Part shown: positions 1 through 7,924 of the stretch, one piece after another
Layout: every line of letters begins with the position of its first letter
Position numbering within the stretch: position 1 is the first letter of the stretch
DNA from: Crocinitomicaceae bacterium
Lineage (GTDB): Bacteria > Bacteroidota > Bacteroidia > Flavobacteriales_G > Salibacteraceae
Direction: 5' to 3'
NCBI GenBank assembly: GCA_002713215.1
Contig: PAVO01000012.1
Span: forward strand, 1-36,046
Length of the DNA stretch: 36,046 nt
Notes under the pieces: generated by a model
The model's input: the letters and a program-made list of their open reading frames with translations, nothing else
What the model was told of the DNA's origin: nothing
Database searches by the model: none
Translations under genes and position numbers: made by a program

Positions 1-2328
1 CTGTGCGTTCAATGCCTTCTGTTTTAACTTCTTAGTGGTCAAATTCAATTCATCCCTTGCTTTTTTTTGCCTATATCGATAGTTTAAAAACGAATAAAGC
101 AGGGATAATGCTCCTCCAATGTATAAAGTTCTAAACCACCAGGTGTTCCACCATGGAGGAAATATGGTAAAATTGTAAGTTGCGGGTTCTAAACTAGACA
201 CACCATTGTTATTTACCGCAACCACTTCAAATTGATAAACTCCTGGGCTTAAGTCGGCAAATTGTAGAAATGGTTGATTAAGGGAAACATAATTATTGGG
301 TTCACCATCCTTTATAAGACGATATTTAAAACCATACTTTCCTATCGTTTTATAGGTAAGCCCTGAAAGGGTAAATCCAAAATCATTCTTATCATACCTA
401 AATTTATTTTTAACCCTAATATTCACTGTGGAATCACTAACCACCAATCTTTCTATATATATCTTTGGTGGAGTATTATTAAATTTCATATTTCTTAGAT
501 CAACATAACAAAGTCCTTTTTTTGTACCTACGAATAGGCTATTATTTACGACAAGACAATGAGTAACCTCTTCAGAAATTAAACCATTGGACCTGTTAAT
601 CAATTGGGTAGTAAACGAAAATGAGTCGGAAGAGTGGATAAAATTAATCCTATTCAATCCTTTGTTGGTTGATACCCACAAAGTACTATCGTTTTGCTTA
701 AAAAGTGAATTACAAAAATTACTTGCAAGTCCATTTGTATTATCAATTACGGCAACAACCGAATCATTTTGATCCAAAACAAGTAGTCCTTTTCCATTTG
801 TTGCCAGTATAAGCTTGTCTTTATAATCAATTATTGTATTGATTCTTACGTTAAGGTTTGAATTAACATCTGACTCACTCAATAAGTCTTTTTCTTCTAT
901 AGAATATTTAATTAGGCCATTTAAACTTCCCAGGTAGATGTATTTTCTCCATTTGTAAAGACATTTAATCGTTGGAATCGTACTAGTAGAAAAGTGACTT
1001 CTATCCACCACAGAACCGTTCACTTCTAGAAACAAATTACTGGCTCTTGCAAACCAAATTGAATCACCTGAACAAATAGCATTTCCAGAGAAGTCACTTA
1101 AATATAGTTGCTTGGGGTATTCTTTAGGTTTGGTTTTAGTATTTATTATTAGTGACTTACCAGTACCACCTAAATTAAAAACTCTATGGGTGAGAATGAG
1201 ATGTTGCTTAATAGAAAGGTCAATTAAATCCAAAGAATATAAATGGTTAGTATTGGTAGCCACCCAAAGCTCCTTATTAACTACATGAATCCCAATAATT
1301 TCGGAAGCTCCAAGTAAATTGTTTAAAGATTTCATGAATGGGTTTTTTACAAGAAAAACCCCTTCTTGAAGTGAAGTCAGCCAAAGGCTATTTTCACGAT
1401 CTATCATACCTCCGGAAATATTCTTTAAATCATAATTGGTTGAATCCAGTGAAGAAATTGAATCTCCATCCAATGTAAACGTAAGCGGACCTTTATTTTC
1501 ACCTCTACCCTGAATAAAATCATTATTGGCATATTTGAAAAGAGCATCATGCGTTAGAACAGTATTTGTATAAATGCTATCCACTTTAGCGTTTCCATTC
1601 ACCACATATACTCTATTATTTAAAGCAACCACACAAGGTCTTTTATCATCTATTACTAATGAATAACTAGGCACACCTATACCTTTGAAACCCTGCCCAA
1701 TATTCAAATGGTGTAACTCATCTTGAAATAAATAAGAAAGGTTAATCTTACTGGTTTCCTCTCTTATGTAATCTCCATATAAGGTCCCAAAACCTTTTTC
1801 ACTCATTATGTTAATATTGGTGTATTCTGTGGTAGGTATTTTACGGAACAATAAATTTTCCAGTGAGTCTATTTTTAGATAAAACCAAGGAGGAAAAGTT
1901 TGACGTAAAGAAATAAGGATTTCATTATTATCGCTTATCGAAAAACCACTAACTACGGCAAAAAGGCTATCAACAACATTCTTTATTTTTAATGAGTAGT
2001 TTGGAGTTACCACTGAATCATTTTCAATGTATTGAAGGTACTTGTTATAGGTGAAAAACCAGATTCTACCTTTATTCTCTACCAACCGAAATACTACGCT
2101 GGATTTGAGGCCATCGGTAATATCAAAAACCTTAAATGCTTGTCCGTTGTACCTGGCGACTCCTTTATCCGTGGCCACCCAGATATATCCTTTTTTATCT
2201 TGAATAACATCGTAACATTCCGAACTTGGTAAACCATCATCGGTTGTGAGATTTTGGTAGATAAACTGTTGTGCAGAACTGTGAAATGATAAAACAATCA
2301 ATAAGAAAACAAACAAGTGCGAGTACAC
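1..2328 (-). CDS. Two-component regulator propeller sensor kinase (C-terminus beyond window)
   Basis: The reverse strand reads open from a GTG at 2328 to the window edge (776 codons). After a hydrophobic signal segment ending around SFHSSAQQ comes a propeller with Reg_prop-type repeats. The first repeat is typical: DDGLPSSECYDVIQD, then GYIWVATDKGVARYNG. At about residues 648-726 is a Y_Y_Y-type Ig domain (YRLIKDGEPNNYVSL, then LSPGVYQFEVVAVNN). A WWNTWW-flanked transmembrane helix follows at about 728-752, then a charged coil ending LKQKALNAQ at the edge. In Bacteroidota proteins of this layout that coil runs straight into a LytS-type histidine kinase (MNPHFIFN motif), so a kinase output is likely but not visible. 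I saw no in-frame stop in the stretches I translated. No ATG is available; GTG 2328 gives a good signal peptide, and TTG 2370 is the alternative. Confidence 0.85.
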   Translation of the reverse strand, partial: MYSHLFVFLLIVLSFHSSAQQFIYQNLTTDDGLPSSECYDVIQDKKGYIWVATDKGVARYNGQAFKVFDITDGLKSSVVFRLVENKGRIWFFTYNKYLQYIENDSVVTPNYSLKIKNVVDSLFAVVSGFSISDNNEILISLRQTFPPWFYLKIDSLENLLFRKIPTTEYTNINIMSEKGFGTLYGDYIREETSKINLSYLFQDELHHLNIGQGFKGIGVPSYSLVIDDKRPCVVALNNRVYVVNGNAKVDSIYTNTVLTHDALFKYANNDFIQGRGENKGPLTFTLDGDSISSLDSTNYDLKNISGGMIDRENSLWLTSLQEGVFLVKNPFMKSLNNLLGASEIIGIHVVNKELWVATNTNHLYSLDLIDLSIKQHLILTHRVFNLGGTGKSLIINTKTKPKEYPKQLYLSDFSGNAICSGDSIWFARASNLFLEVNGSVVDRSHFSTSTIPTIKCLYKWRKYIYLGSLNGLIKYSIEEKDLLSESDVNSNLNVRINTIIDYKDKLILATNGKGLLVLDQNDSVVAVIDNTNGLASNFCNSLFKQNDSTLWVSTNKGLNRINFIHSSDSFSFTTQLINRSNGLISEEVTHCLVVNNSLFVGTKKGLCYVDLRNMKFNNTPPKIYIERLVVSDSTVNIRVKNKFRYDKNDFGFTLSGLTYKTIGKYGFKYRLIKDGEPNNYVSLNQPFLQFADLSPGVYQFEVVAVNNNGVSSLEPATYNFTIFPPWWNTWWFRTLYIGGALSLLYSFLNYRYRQKKARDELNLTTKKLKQKALNAQ

Positions 2329-2452
2329 TCTGTCAATAACGAACCTTGCCCCTTTAATTGGTTGCTGCAATTTTATCTTAACTATTAATGTCAAATTTAC
2401 ACTTTCAAAATTGAAGTTTTACTTCATTCAATGGCCTGCAACATGAGTATTG

Positions 2453-2484
2453 AAACAAAAAAGGCCTGGTAATAACCAAGCCTT
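2453..2484 (-). terminator. Rho-independent terminator of fhs
   Basis: On the minus strand, 22 bases past the fhs stop, AAGGCTTGG (2484-2476) pairs with CCAGGCCTT (2469-2461). This is a 9-bp stem with one G-U wobble and a 6-base loop, followed by TTTTGTTT. It separates fhs from the sensor gene downstream. Confidence 0.8.
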
Positions 2485-2506
2485 CATTTTCATAAAATCA
2501 GTTTAG

Positions 2507-4195
2507 TTATGACAATCCTGAAATCACTCCATCGTTATCAATGTCCATGTTTTCTGAAGCCGGAGTAGTTGGCAACCCAGGCATACGCATCATCGCACCG
2601 GTAATAGGAATTATAAACCCTGCTCCAGCAGCAAACTCAAATTCTCGAACGGTTACTCTAAATCCTGTCGGGCGTCCATGCAGCTTTTCGTTATCGGAAA
2701 AAGATTTTTGCGTTTTAGCCATGCAGATTGGTAAATTATCCAGCCCAAGGGTCTTAATTCGTTTTAATCCCAACTTGGCCTTAGCAGAATAATCTACTCC
2801 ATCGGCACCGTATACTTTGGTGGCAATAGTTTCCACTTTTTCTTCCACGGATGCGTTCCAATCGTAAAGTGATTTAAAATCATTACCAGCGTTTTCTACA
2901 TTATCCACAACTGCCCGGGCAAGGTCCTGTGTTCCATCTCCTCCAAGTTCCCAACCTTTACTAACTAAGGCTTTTACACCCATTTTAGCACAGGCCTCAA
3001 TGATGTAGTTAATCTCATCTTCTCCATCACCAGTTCTGTGGTTAATGGCAACCACTGGAGTAATCCCAAACTGAATAGCGTTTTCAATGTGTTTTTCCAA
3101 ATTAGGAAATCCAGCCTGAACTCTTTCTAAACTAACATCTCCATATTCTTCTTTTTGTGCCCCACCGTGATGACGAAGTGCCCGAATGGTAGCAACCAAT
3201 ACAATCGTACTTGGTTTTAATCCGGCATATCCGCATTTGATATCCAGGAACTTTTCGGCTCCTAAATCAGATCCAAATCCAGCTTCCGTAACTACGTAGT
3301 CACTCAACGAAAGTCCCATTTTTGTCGCAATAATGGTATTGGTACCCTGGGCTATGTTTGCAAAAGGACCTCCATGAATAATTGCCGGGTTCCCTTCCAG
3401 TGTTTGTACCAGGTTGGGTTTAATGGCATCTTTCAGTAAGATGGTCATCGCGTTTTCTGCCTTTAAGTCGCGAGCATAAATTGGTTTTCTATCCCTTGTA
3501 AATCCAACAAAAATATCGCCTAGTCTTTTCTTCAAATCGGCCCTGTCATTGCTCATACAAAGAATGGCCATTACCTCAGAAGCCGGCGTAATATTAAATC
3601 CGTCCTCACGTGGAACTCCGTTTGGAACTCCACCCAAACCAATGGTTATGTTCCTCAACGACCGATCGTTCATATCCATTACCCTTTTCCAATAAATAAG
3701 ACGAGGATCGAGATTCAGGTTCTTGGTCCTGCTATGTAGATTATTATCAATGAGGGCTGAGAGTAGGTTATTGGCTTTTTCAACTGCAGAAAAATCACCG
3801 GTAAAATGGAGGTTTATATCCTCCATAGGAACCACCTGGCTGTAACCACCTCCGGCTGCACCACCTTTAATCCCGAATACCGGTCCCAGGGAGGGTTCTC
3901 GAAGAACTACGGTAGTCTTCTTTCCAATTTTATTCATTCCTTCGGTAAGGCCAATGGAAACCGTAGTTTTACCTTCTCCGGCAGGAGTAGGAGTTAAAGC
4001 AGTAACCAAAACAAGCTTGTTTCTTTTTGCTTTTTCCTCATCAATAAGACTTAGTGGTAATTTGGCCTTGTATTTTCCGAAATGCTCCAGATCATCAACT
4101 CCAATGTCAAGCTTACTTGCTATGTCGTTGATATGCTGCATGGTAGCAGCCTGCGCAATATCAATATCCGATCCTACTTTTCTTCCTTCACTCAT
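2507..4195 (-). CDS. fhs: Formate--tetrahydrofolate ligase
   Basis: ATP-dependent ligation of formate to tetrahydrofolate, giving 10-formyl-THF for one-carbon metabolism in the cytoplasm. The 562-residue protein has the family's usual length (about 555-560). Visible signatures are the P-loop TPTPAGEGKTT, followed by EPSLGPVFGIKGGAAGGGYS and VPMEDINLHFTGD. Further on are DAIKPNLVQTLEGNPA, HGGPFANIAQGTN, VTEAGFGSDLGAEKF, FANLEKHIEN-like FPNLEKHIEN, and the C-terminal PITGAMMRMPGLP. It lies 74 bases downstream of the bestrophin gene on the same strand and is closed by a good terminator. Nothing else in the window suggests a Wood-Ljungdahl pathway, so a housekeeping folate role is the simplest reading. 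Confidence 0.97.
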   Translation of the reverse strand: MSEGRKVGSDIDIAQAATMQHINDIASKLDIGVDDLEHFGKYKAKLPLSLIDEEKAKRNKLVLVTALTPTPAGEGKTTVSIGLTEGMNKIGKKTTVVLREPSLGPVFGIKGGAAGGGYSQVVPMEDINLHFTGDFSAVEKANNLLSALIDNNLHSRTKNLNLDPRLIYWKRVMDMNDRSLRNITIGLGGVPNGVPREDGFNITPASEVMAILCMSNDRADLKKRLGDIFVGFTRDRKPIYARDLKAENAMTILLKDAIKPNLVQTLEGNPAIIHGGPFANIAQGTNTIIATKMGLSLSDYVVTEAGFGSDLGAEKFLDIKCGYAGLKPSTIVLVATIRALRHHGGAQKEEYGDVSLERVQAGFPNLEKHIENAIQFGITPVVAINHRTGDGEDEINYIIEACAKMGVKALVSKGWELGGDGTQDLARAVVDNVENAGNDFKSLYDWNASVEEKVETIATKVYGADGVDYSAKAKLGLKRIKTLGLDNLPICMAKTQKSFSDNEKLHGRPTGFRVTVREFEFAAGAGFIIPITGAMMRMPGLPTTPASENMDIDNDGVISGLS

Positions 4196-4269
4196 AGTCT
4201 TAAAATTTTGGGATTTACAATAATAAATAAAGTAGCGTTGGTTTTAATCAACCTCCCTATGGGAACACG

Positions 4270-5145
4270 TTAATCTGTCAGCGCTTCTTTAACGTTGGCC
4301 CTAATTTTCGCAGCCAAATTATCCGTGGGTAAATCGTTGTCATCTGTTCCAAATGGATCTTCAATTTCCTCGGCAATTAGCTCGGTACTCACCAGCAGAT
4401 AAAATATAATAACCACAATTGGAATGGTCCAGTAATGGGTGACACTTAATATTCCAAAGGGCAATGAAATGGAATACAGAAATATAAATTTCTTTATGTA
4501 CATGTTGTACGAATAAGGAATGGGCGTATTTTTTATTCGTTCACACGCTCCAATTACGTTCATCAATTCCCTGGCATCCTGATCAATCACAATCAGTTGT
4601 TCACCGGTAATCACTCCTGACTTCATAAGATGGTTTAATCTATCGTACATTGAATTAACAATGTATTGAGGCGGATGACCCAACGTTGGAATGGTCTTTT
4701 TTAAATCTGTACCATCTGGGTCTTCCATTTCATCAATATCGGTACCTTCCCTTAAATGCTCTTTCATGGCAAAGGCGAAGTTGCCAATCATTAGAGCAAA
4801 ATACTCTTTATCTTCTTTATGACCTTCACCAAGAGCAGTTCTTACTTTTAAAGCAAAATTTCGGGATACATTTACGAGGCTACCCCATTGTTTCCGCCCT
4901 TCCCACCATCGATCGTAGGCCGTATTGGTTCTAAAAACCAAAAACAAACCGAGTACAACCCCTAACAGGGAGTGGACAGCTGTTGCACCAGGGTAATGTA
5001 CATCGAAGTAAACATCGAAAACATAAACGATGCCCGAAGTGTAGAATAACAGCATGAGCATGGGAGGCCACAACTGCTTAAAAATGTTTTTACTATCGTT
5101 ATTAAATATAAGCTTGAACCAGCTATGTGGATTGTATTCTATCAT
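4270..5145 (-). CDS. Bestrophin-family anion channel
   Basis: A 291-residue membrane protein of the bestrophin (UPF0187) family. Bacterial members form pentameric ion channels in the inner membrane; known homologues conduct chloride or other small ions. The diagnostic motif is RTNTAYDRWWEGRKQWG at about residues 72-88, right after the second transmembrane segment (VHSLLGVVLGLFLVF). A first helix lies at about 25-45 and two more near 215-250 (FIFLYSISLPFGIL, IVVIIFYLLVSTELI). The tail is acidic (EEIEDPFGTDDNDLP), as in other members. The ATG at 5145 is preceded by a -7 element and an 8-bp inverted repeat. The ion carried and the physiological role cannot be read from sequence. Confidence 0.9.
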   Translation of the reverse strand: MIEYNPHSWFKLIFNNDSKNIFKQLWPPMLMLLFYTSGIVYVFDVYFDVHYPGATAVHSLLGVVLGLFLVFRTNTAYDRWWEGRKQWGSLVNVSRNFALKVRTALGEGHKEDKEYFALMIGNFAFAMKEHLREGTDIDEMEDPDGTDLKKTIPTLGHPPQYIVNSMYDRLNHLMKSGVITGEQLIVIDQDARELMNVIGACERIKNTPIPYSYNMYIKKFIFLYSISLPFGILSVTHYWTIPIVVIIFYLLVSTELIAEEIEDPFGTDDNDLPTDNLAAKIRANVKEALTD

Positions 5146-5146
5146 G

Positions 5147-5165
5147 GGTGTCTAGTATAGACACC
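5147..5165. promoter_or_regulatory. Inverted repeat between promoter and bestrophin start
   Basis: GGTGTCTA-GTA-TAGACACC is a perfect 8-bp inverted repeat with a 3-base centre. It ends one base upstream of the bestrophin ATG and abuts the -7 element, so it would cover the transcription start. It could be a repressor operator, or a hairpin at the 5' end of the mRNA that hides the start codon. Confidence 0.6.
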
Positions 5166-5172
5166 AAATATA
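5165..5172 (-). promoter_or_regulatory. Bacteroidota -7 element of the bestrophin gene
   Basis: The minus strand reads TATATTTG, a match to TAnnTTTG, 19 bases upstream of the ATG at 5145. I see no convincing -33 TTG at the usual spacing. Confidence 0.55.
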
Positions 5173-5202
5173 AATCAATGATTAAATTGAAAAAAATTGG
5201 AC

Positions 5203-5928
5203 TTATGCCACGTGGTGTTCAATAATAACACCTGTTTTTCCAATGGTATAAAAAGTAGTGGCCGGTTTATTTCGCTCGTTTAAGTACTCCTGATAGTCGG
5301 CTGAAAAGTCTACACGTTCCTGAATTACCCGGTTATATTGTCCATTTAATCCCATGAGCAATTCGCAAGTCTCTCTTACTGCATGTTCTCCTCCGGAATA
5401 GGCAGTAATGTAATCTGCCAGGTCATTTTGCCTTACGAATTCGGAGAACAGCACCTTGGCATGGGATCGCACAAAAATGCGAATTCCCACCTTTTGAGCG
5501 ACTGACAGGTCCAAGATATCGTCATAGACATAAAGCACTTCTTCGGGCTTTATTTTATGAACTTCCTCAATGTGGTTGAGGGCGTCAATTTTATTGGGAA
5601 CCTTGAAATATACTTTTCTAAAATGTTCTCTTTTCGCAAAATCGTAAGCAGCGTAATTATCGGCGCCGGTCAGAATGCCACAATAGGGCATTTTTTTATC
5701 GTGCAGCAGCCATTGAGAAAATCGCAACATATTGGTTCCCATTGAATCAACTTCGGAAAACCCACTTTGACTATTTCCTCCTTTGGACCCTTCGTTGAAC
5801 ACACCATCCCAGTCAAAAAGAATGGCTTTTATATCCTTTAATCTGTTGGATATACTGTCAGGGGAAGAAAGAAACTCTCCTCCCCGGTTTCGAAATAATT
5901 CAGCTATTTTATTGGCTGAAACATCCAT
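5203..5928 (-). CDS. KdsC-like HAD phosphatase (Kdo-8-phosphate phosphatase candidate)
   Basis: HAD-superfamily phosphatase resembling 3-deoxy-D-manno-octulosonate-8-phosphate phosphatase. Motif I is FDWDGVFNEG with nucleophile D39 and acid D41. Motif II is GILTGADN (T87), K113 is in KVPNK, and motif III is YVYDDILDL (D136/D137). The KdsC tail signature appears as GGEHAVRE at 179-186. At 241 residues it is longer than ordinary KdsC (about 170-190), with about 30 extra residues before motif I and about 50 after the tail motif. Motif I also differs from the usual FDVDGV. It starts one base after the transaldolase-CBS stop in the kdsA operon, so dephosphorylation of Kdo-8-P is the best guess. 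The extra segments leave room for a modified substrate or an interaction role. Confidence 0.75.
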   Translation of the reverse strand: MDVSANKIAELFRNRGGEFLSSPDSISNRLKDIKAILFDWDGVFNEGSKGGNSQSGFSEVDSMGTNMLRFSQWLLHDKKMPYCGILTGADNYAAYDFAKREHFRKVYFKVPNKIDALNHIEEVHKIKPEEVLYVYDDILDLSVAQKVGIRIFVRSHAKVLFSEFVRQNDLADYITAYSGGEHAVRETCELLMGLNGQYNRVIQERVDFSADYQEYLNERNKPATTFYTIGKTGVIIEHHVA

Positions 5929-5929
5929 T

Positions 5930-6940
5930 TTAGCTAGCTAAATCTTGAATATCCAACATACCTACCGGGCTACCATTTTCTGTTACCAACAAGGTGTCAA
6001 CCTGTGTATTTTTAAACATCTCCTGGGCATCGTTTAGCAATGCACCACCATCGATTGACTTTGGTGTTCCATAATCTAAATCGGCCAGTTTCATACCCAT
6101 AACAGAATCACCTTTTGTTCCAACCAATCGTCGTAAATCACCATCAGTAAAAACTCCTCTTAGGCTACCATCTCCATTTATTACGGTTACACAACCGTAA
6201 CCAAACTCAGTCATTTTTATAATGGCTTCAGGAATTGTCAACTCAGCAGAAACGGATGGGTTAACATTCTTCATAGCACTTTTTACCGTGTTCATCATCA
6301 AACGTGTGTGCTCAAAAAACTGATCGGTTCCTACGGTTGTAAAGTTATTCTCCGTCAATTGTTTCATCACCTTCCAGGGTACAGTGCAAACGTGAACTCC
6401 GGCATTAATTGCATTTCGAACATGCTCAGGATAACGAACCGAAGAGAACATGATTTTGGTATCGTAGCCATAATAGTTTACGGCTTCAACACATTGCTCA
6501 ACCAATCCAAGTGCATCGTGGCCCTGGTCCTGCAAACGACCAACCAATGGACATACATAAGTCGCCCCGGCTTCCATAGCCATATAGGCTTGCTGGAGGG
6601 TATAAACCAAATGAACGTTAACCATAATGCCATCGTCGGCCAATACCTTACATGCTTTTACACCTTCTAAAGAAACAGGAATTTTAAAAACCGATTTCTC
6701 CTTGGTTAATCCCATATCCAATTGACGGTAAGCCTCAGCAATAATTTCTTCAGCAGTTTGACCCAATGCCTCAACCTGAAGAATTGGAACCATGTCAGCT
6801 AGTTTTAAAATTAAGCCATCAATATCAGCAACACCATCTCTATGCATAAATGTTGGAGTGGTGGTTAAACCCGTTAAGAAACCAAGTTTAAATGCCTCTT
6901 CGATTTCGGTAATGTTGGCTGAATCTAAATATAATTCCAT
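5930..6940 (-). CDS. Transaldolase/FSA-type aldolase fused to a KdsD-like CBS pair
   Basis: 336 residues in two parts. Residues 1-215 are a transaldolase-family barrel resembling fructose-6-phosphate aldolase: MELYLD with D6, GLTTTPT, and FKIPVSLEG with the Schiff-base lysine K86. PLVGRLQDQG and FSSVRYPEH follow. Residues about 230-336 are two CBS motifs (EAIIKMTEFGYGCVTV, GVFTDGDLRRLV, DTLLVTENGSPVGMLDIQDL). These closely resemble the CBS pair of arabinose-5-phosphate isomerase KdsD/KpsF. By alignment from memory, FSA Asn28 is Thr and the catalytic-water residue Thr109 is His110. It lies between kdsA (30 bases upstream) and the KdsC-like gene (1 base downstream). Inference: it supplies or controls the arabinose-5-phosphate precursor of Kdo, with the CBS pair sensing a nucleotide or CMP-sugar. 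Transaldolase activity itself is unproven. Confidence 0.85.
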   Translation of the reverse strand: MELYLDSANITEIEEAFKLGFLTGLTTTPTFMHRDGVADIDGLILKLADMVPILQVEALGQTAEEIIAEAYRQLDMGLTKEKSVFKIPVSLEGVKACKVLADDGIMVNVHLVYTLQQAYMAMEAGATYVCPLVGRLQDQGHDALGLVEQCVEAVNYYGYDTKIMFSSVRYPEHVRNAINAGVHVCTVPWKVMKQLTENNFTTVGTDQFFEHTRLMMNTVKSAMKNVNPSVSAELTIPEAIIKMTEFGYGCVTVINGDGSLRGVFTDGDLRRLVGTKGDSVMGMKLADLDYGTPKSIDGGALLNDAQEMFKNTQVDTLLVTENGSPVGMLDIQDLAS

Positions 6941-6970
6941 GTTTTTTATTTTGAATATCTAATTGATGAA

Positions 6971-7804
6971 TTAATTTCTGTATTGAACTTCTAAATTATG
7001 GATTTCTACTAGAGGTTTTAAAAATTCCTCTAAATCATAAACACAAAGTTGGCTAGCTGCATCGCATAATGCTTTAGTTGGTTCAGGGTGGGTTTCAATA
7101 AAAACACCATCTACTCCAGCAGCCACACCGGCACGGGCAATTGTTGGTAAAAATTCTCTATTTCCGCCTTTCGGATCAGCACTTGGAATTCCGTATTTTC
7201 TAATGGAATGAGTAATATCAAATACTACCGGATATCCAGGCTGTCTCAAATGGTAAAAACTTCTTGGGTCAACCACTAAATCGTTGTATCCGAAGGTATA
7301 ACCTCGTTCGGTCAAAATAATTTGATCATTACCCGATTCAGTGCACTTTTCCACCGGCTTAATCATATTTTCGGGAGCCAGAAACTGACCGTGCTTGATA
7401 TTAACAACCTTCCCCGTTTTAGCTGATTCAACCAGCAATTCCGATTGCATACACAAGTAGGCCGGAATTTGAATTACATCCAATACTTCTCCTGCAGGTG
7501 CAGCCTGAGAAGGGTTGTGAATGTCAGACAAAATGGTAAATCCAAAATCATTTTTGATTTTTTGAAGCATTTTAAGCCCTTCCTCCAATCCTGGACCTCG
7601 ATAAAACTTCAGTGAAGATCGATTGTCTTTTACAAAAGACGACTTGTAAATGATTTTGATGTTCATTCTTTCCGAAACTTCAACCAGTTTTTCGGCGGTT
7701 TTCATCATTGTACTTTCGTCTTCAATAACGCACGGGCCGGAGATTAAGAACAACTCATCGGCACCACAATCTATATCTCCAACTTTAACAATCTTTTCTG
7801 ACAT
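6971..7804 (-). CDS. kdsA: 3-deoxy-8-phosphooctulonate synthase, metal-dependent type
   Basis: Condenses phosphoenolpyruvate with D-arabinose 5-phosphate to Kdo-8-phosphate, the first committed step to the LPS inner-core sugar. The 277 residues cover the full length. Signatures are SGPCVIED, KSSFVKDNRSS, ILSDIHNPSQ, IQIPAYLCMQ, KHGQFLAPENM, DITHSIRKYG and ETHPEP. C25 stands where non-metal enzymes such as E. coli KdsA have asparagine. With H199, E237 and D248 it completes the metal site, so this is the metal-dependent class. A -7 element lies 22 bases upstream of the ATG. It heads a unit with the transaldolase-CBS gene (gap 30) and the KdsC-like gene (gap 1). Confidence 0.96.
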   Translation of the reverse strand: MSEKIVKVGDIDCGADELFLISGPCVIEDESTMMKTAEKLVEVSERMNIKIIYKSSFVKDNRSSLKFYRGPGLEEGLKMLQKIKNDFGFTILSDIHNPSQAAPAGEVLDVIQIPAYLCMQSELLVESAKTGKVVNIKHGQFLAPENMIKPVEKCTESGNDQIILTERGYTFGYNDLVVDPRSFYHLRQPGYPVVFDITHSIRKYGIPSADPKGGNREFLPTIARAGVAAGVDGVFIETHPEPTKALCDAASQLCVYDLEEFLKPLVEIHNLEVQYRN

Positions 7805-7825
7805 TAGGTAGTATTAAAATCGCGG

Positions 7826-7833
7826 CAAAAATA
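7826..7833 (-). promoter_or_regulatory. -7 element of kdsA
   Basis: The minus strand reads TATTTTTG, followed by CCGCG, 22 bases upstream of the kdsA ATG. A TTG lies 17 bases further upstream, slightly short of the usual 19-21 spacing. Confidence 0.6.
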
Positions 7834-7924
7834 AGATTTTTGGACAGGTGCAACTGCAGATAATAACAGGTAATTCTTGGTGAATTTAAAAGAAGAAAAT
7901 CAGGGTTTTAAATACCAATTTCTA

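Noticed and set aside
2507-4195. fhs as evidence of acetogenesis
   Set aside because: No other Wood-Ljungdahl gene is present, and fhs is common for folate metabolism in Bacteroidota.
5205-5218. CCACGTGG palindrome followed by a T-run after the KdsC-like gene as a terminator
   Set aside because: The palindrome has no loop and overlaps the coding end; no stable hairpin directly precedes the T-run.
6308-6670. 120-codon open frame on the + strand opposite the transaldolase-CBS gene
   Set aside because: Antisense shadow of a conserved coding region; composition does not resemble a real protein.
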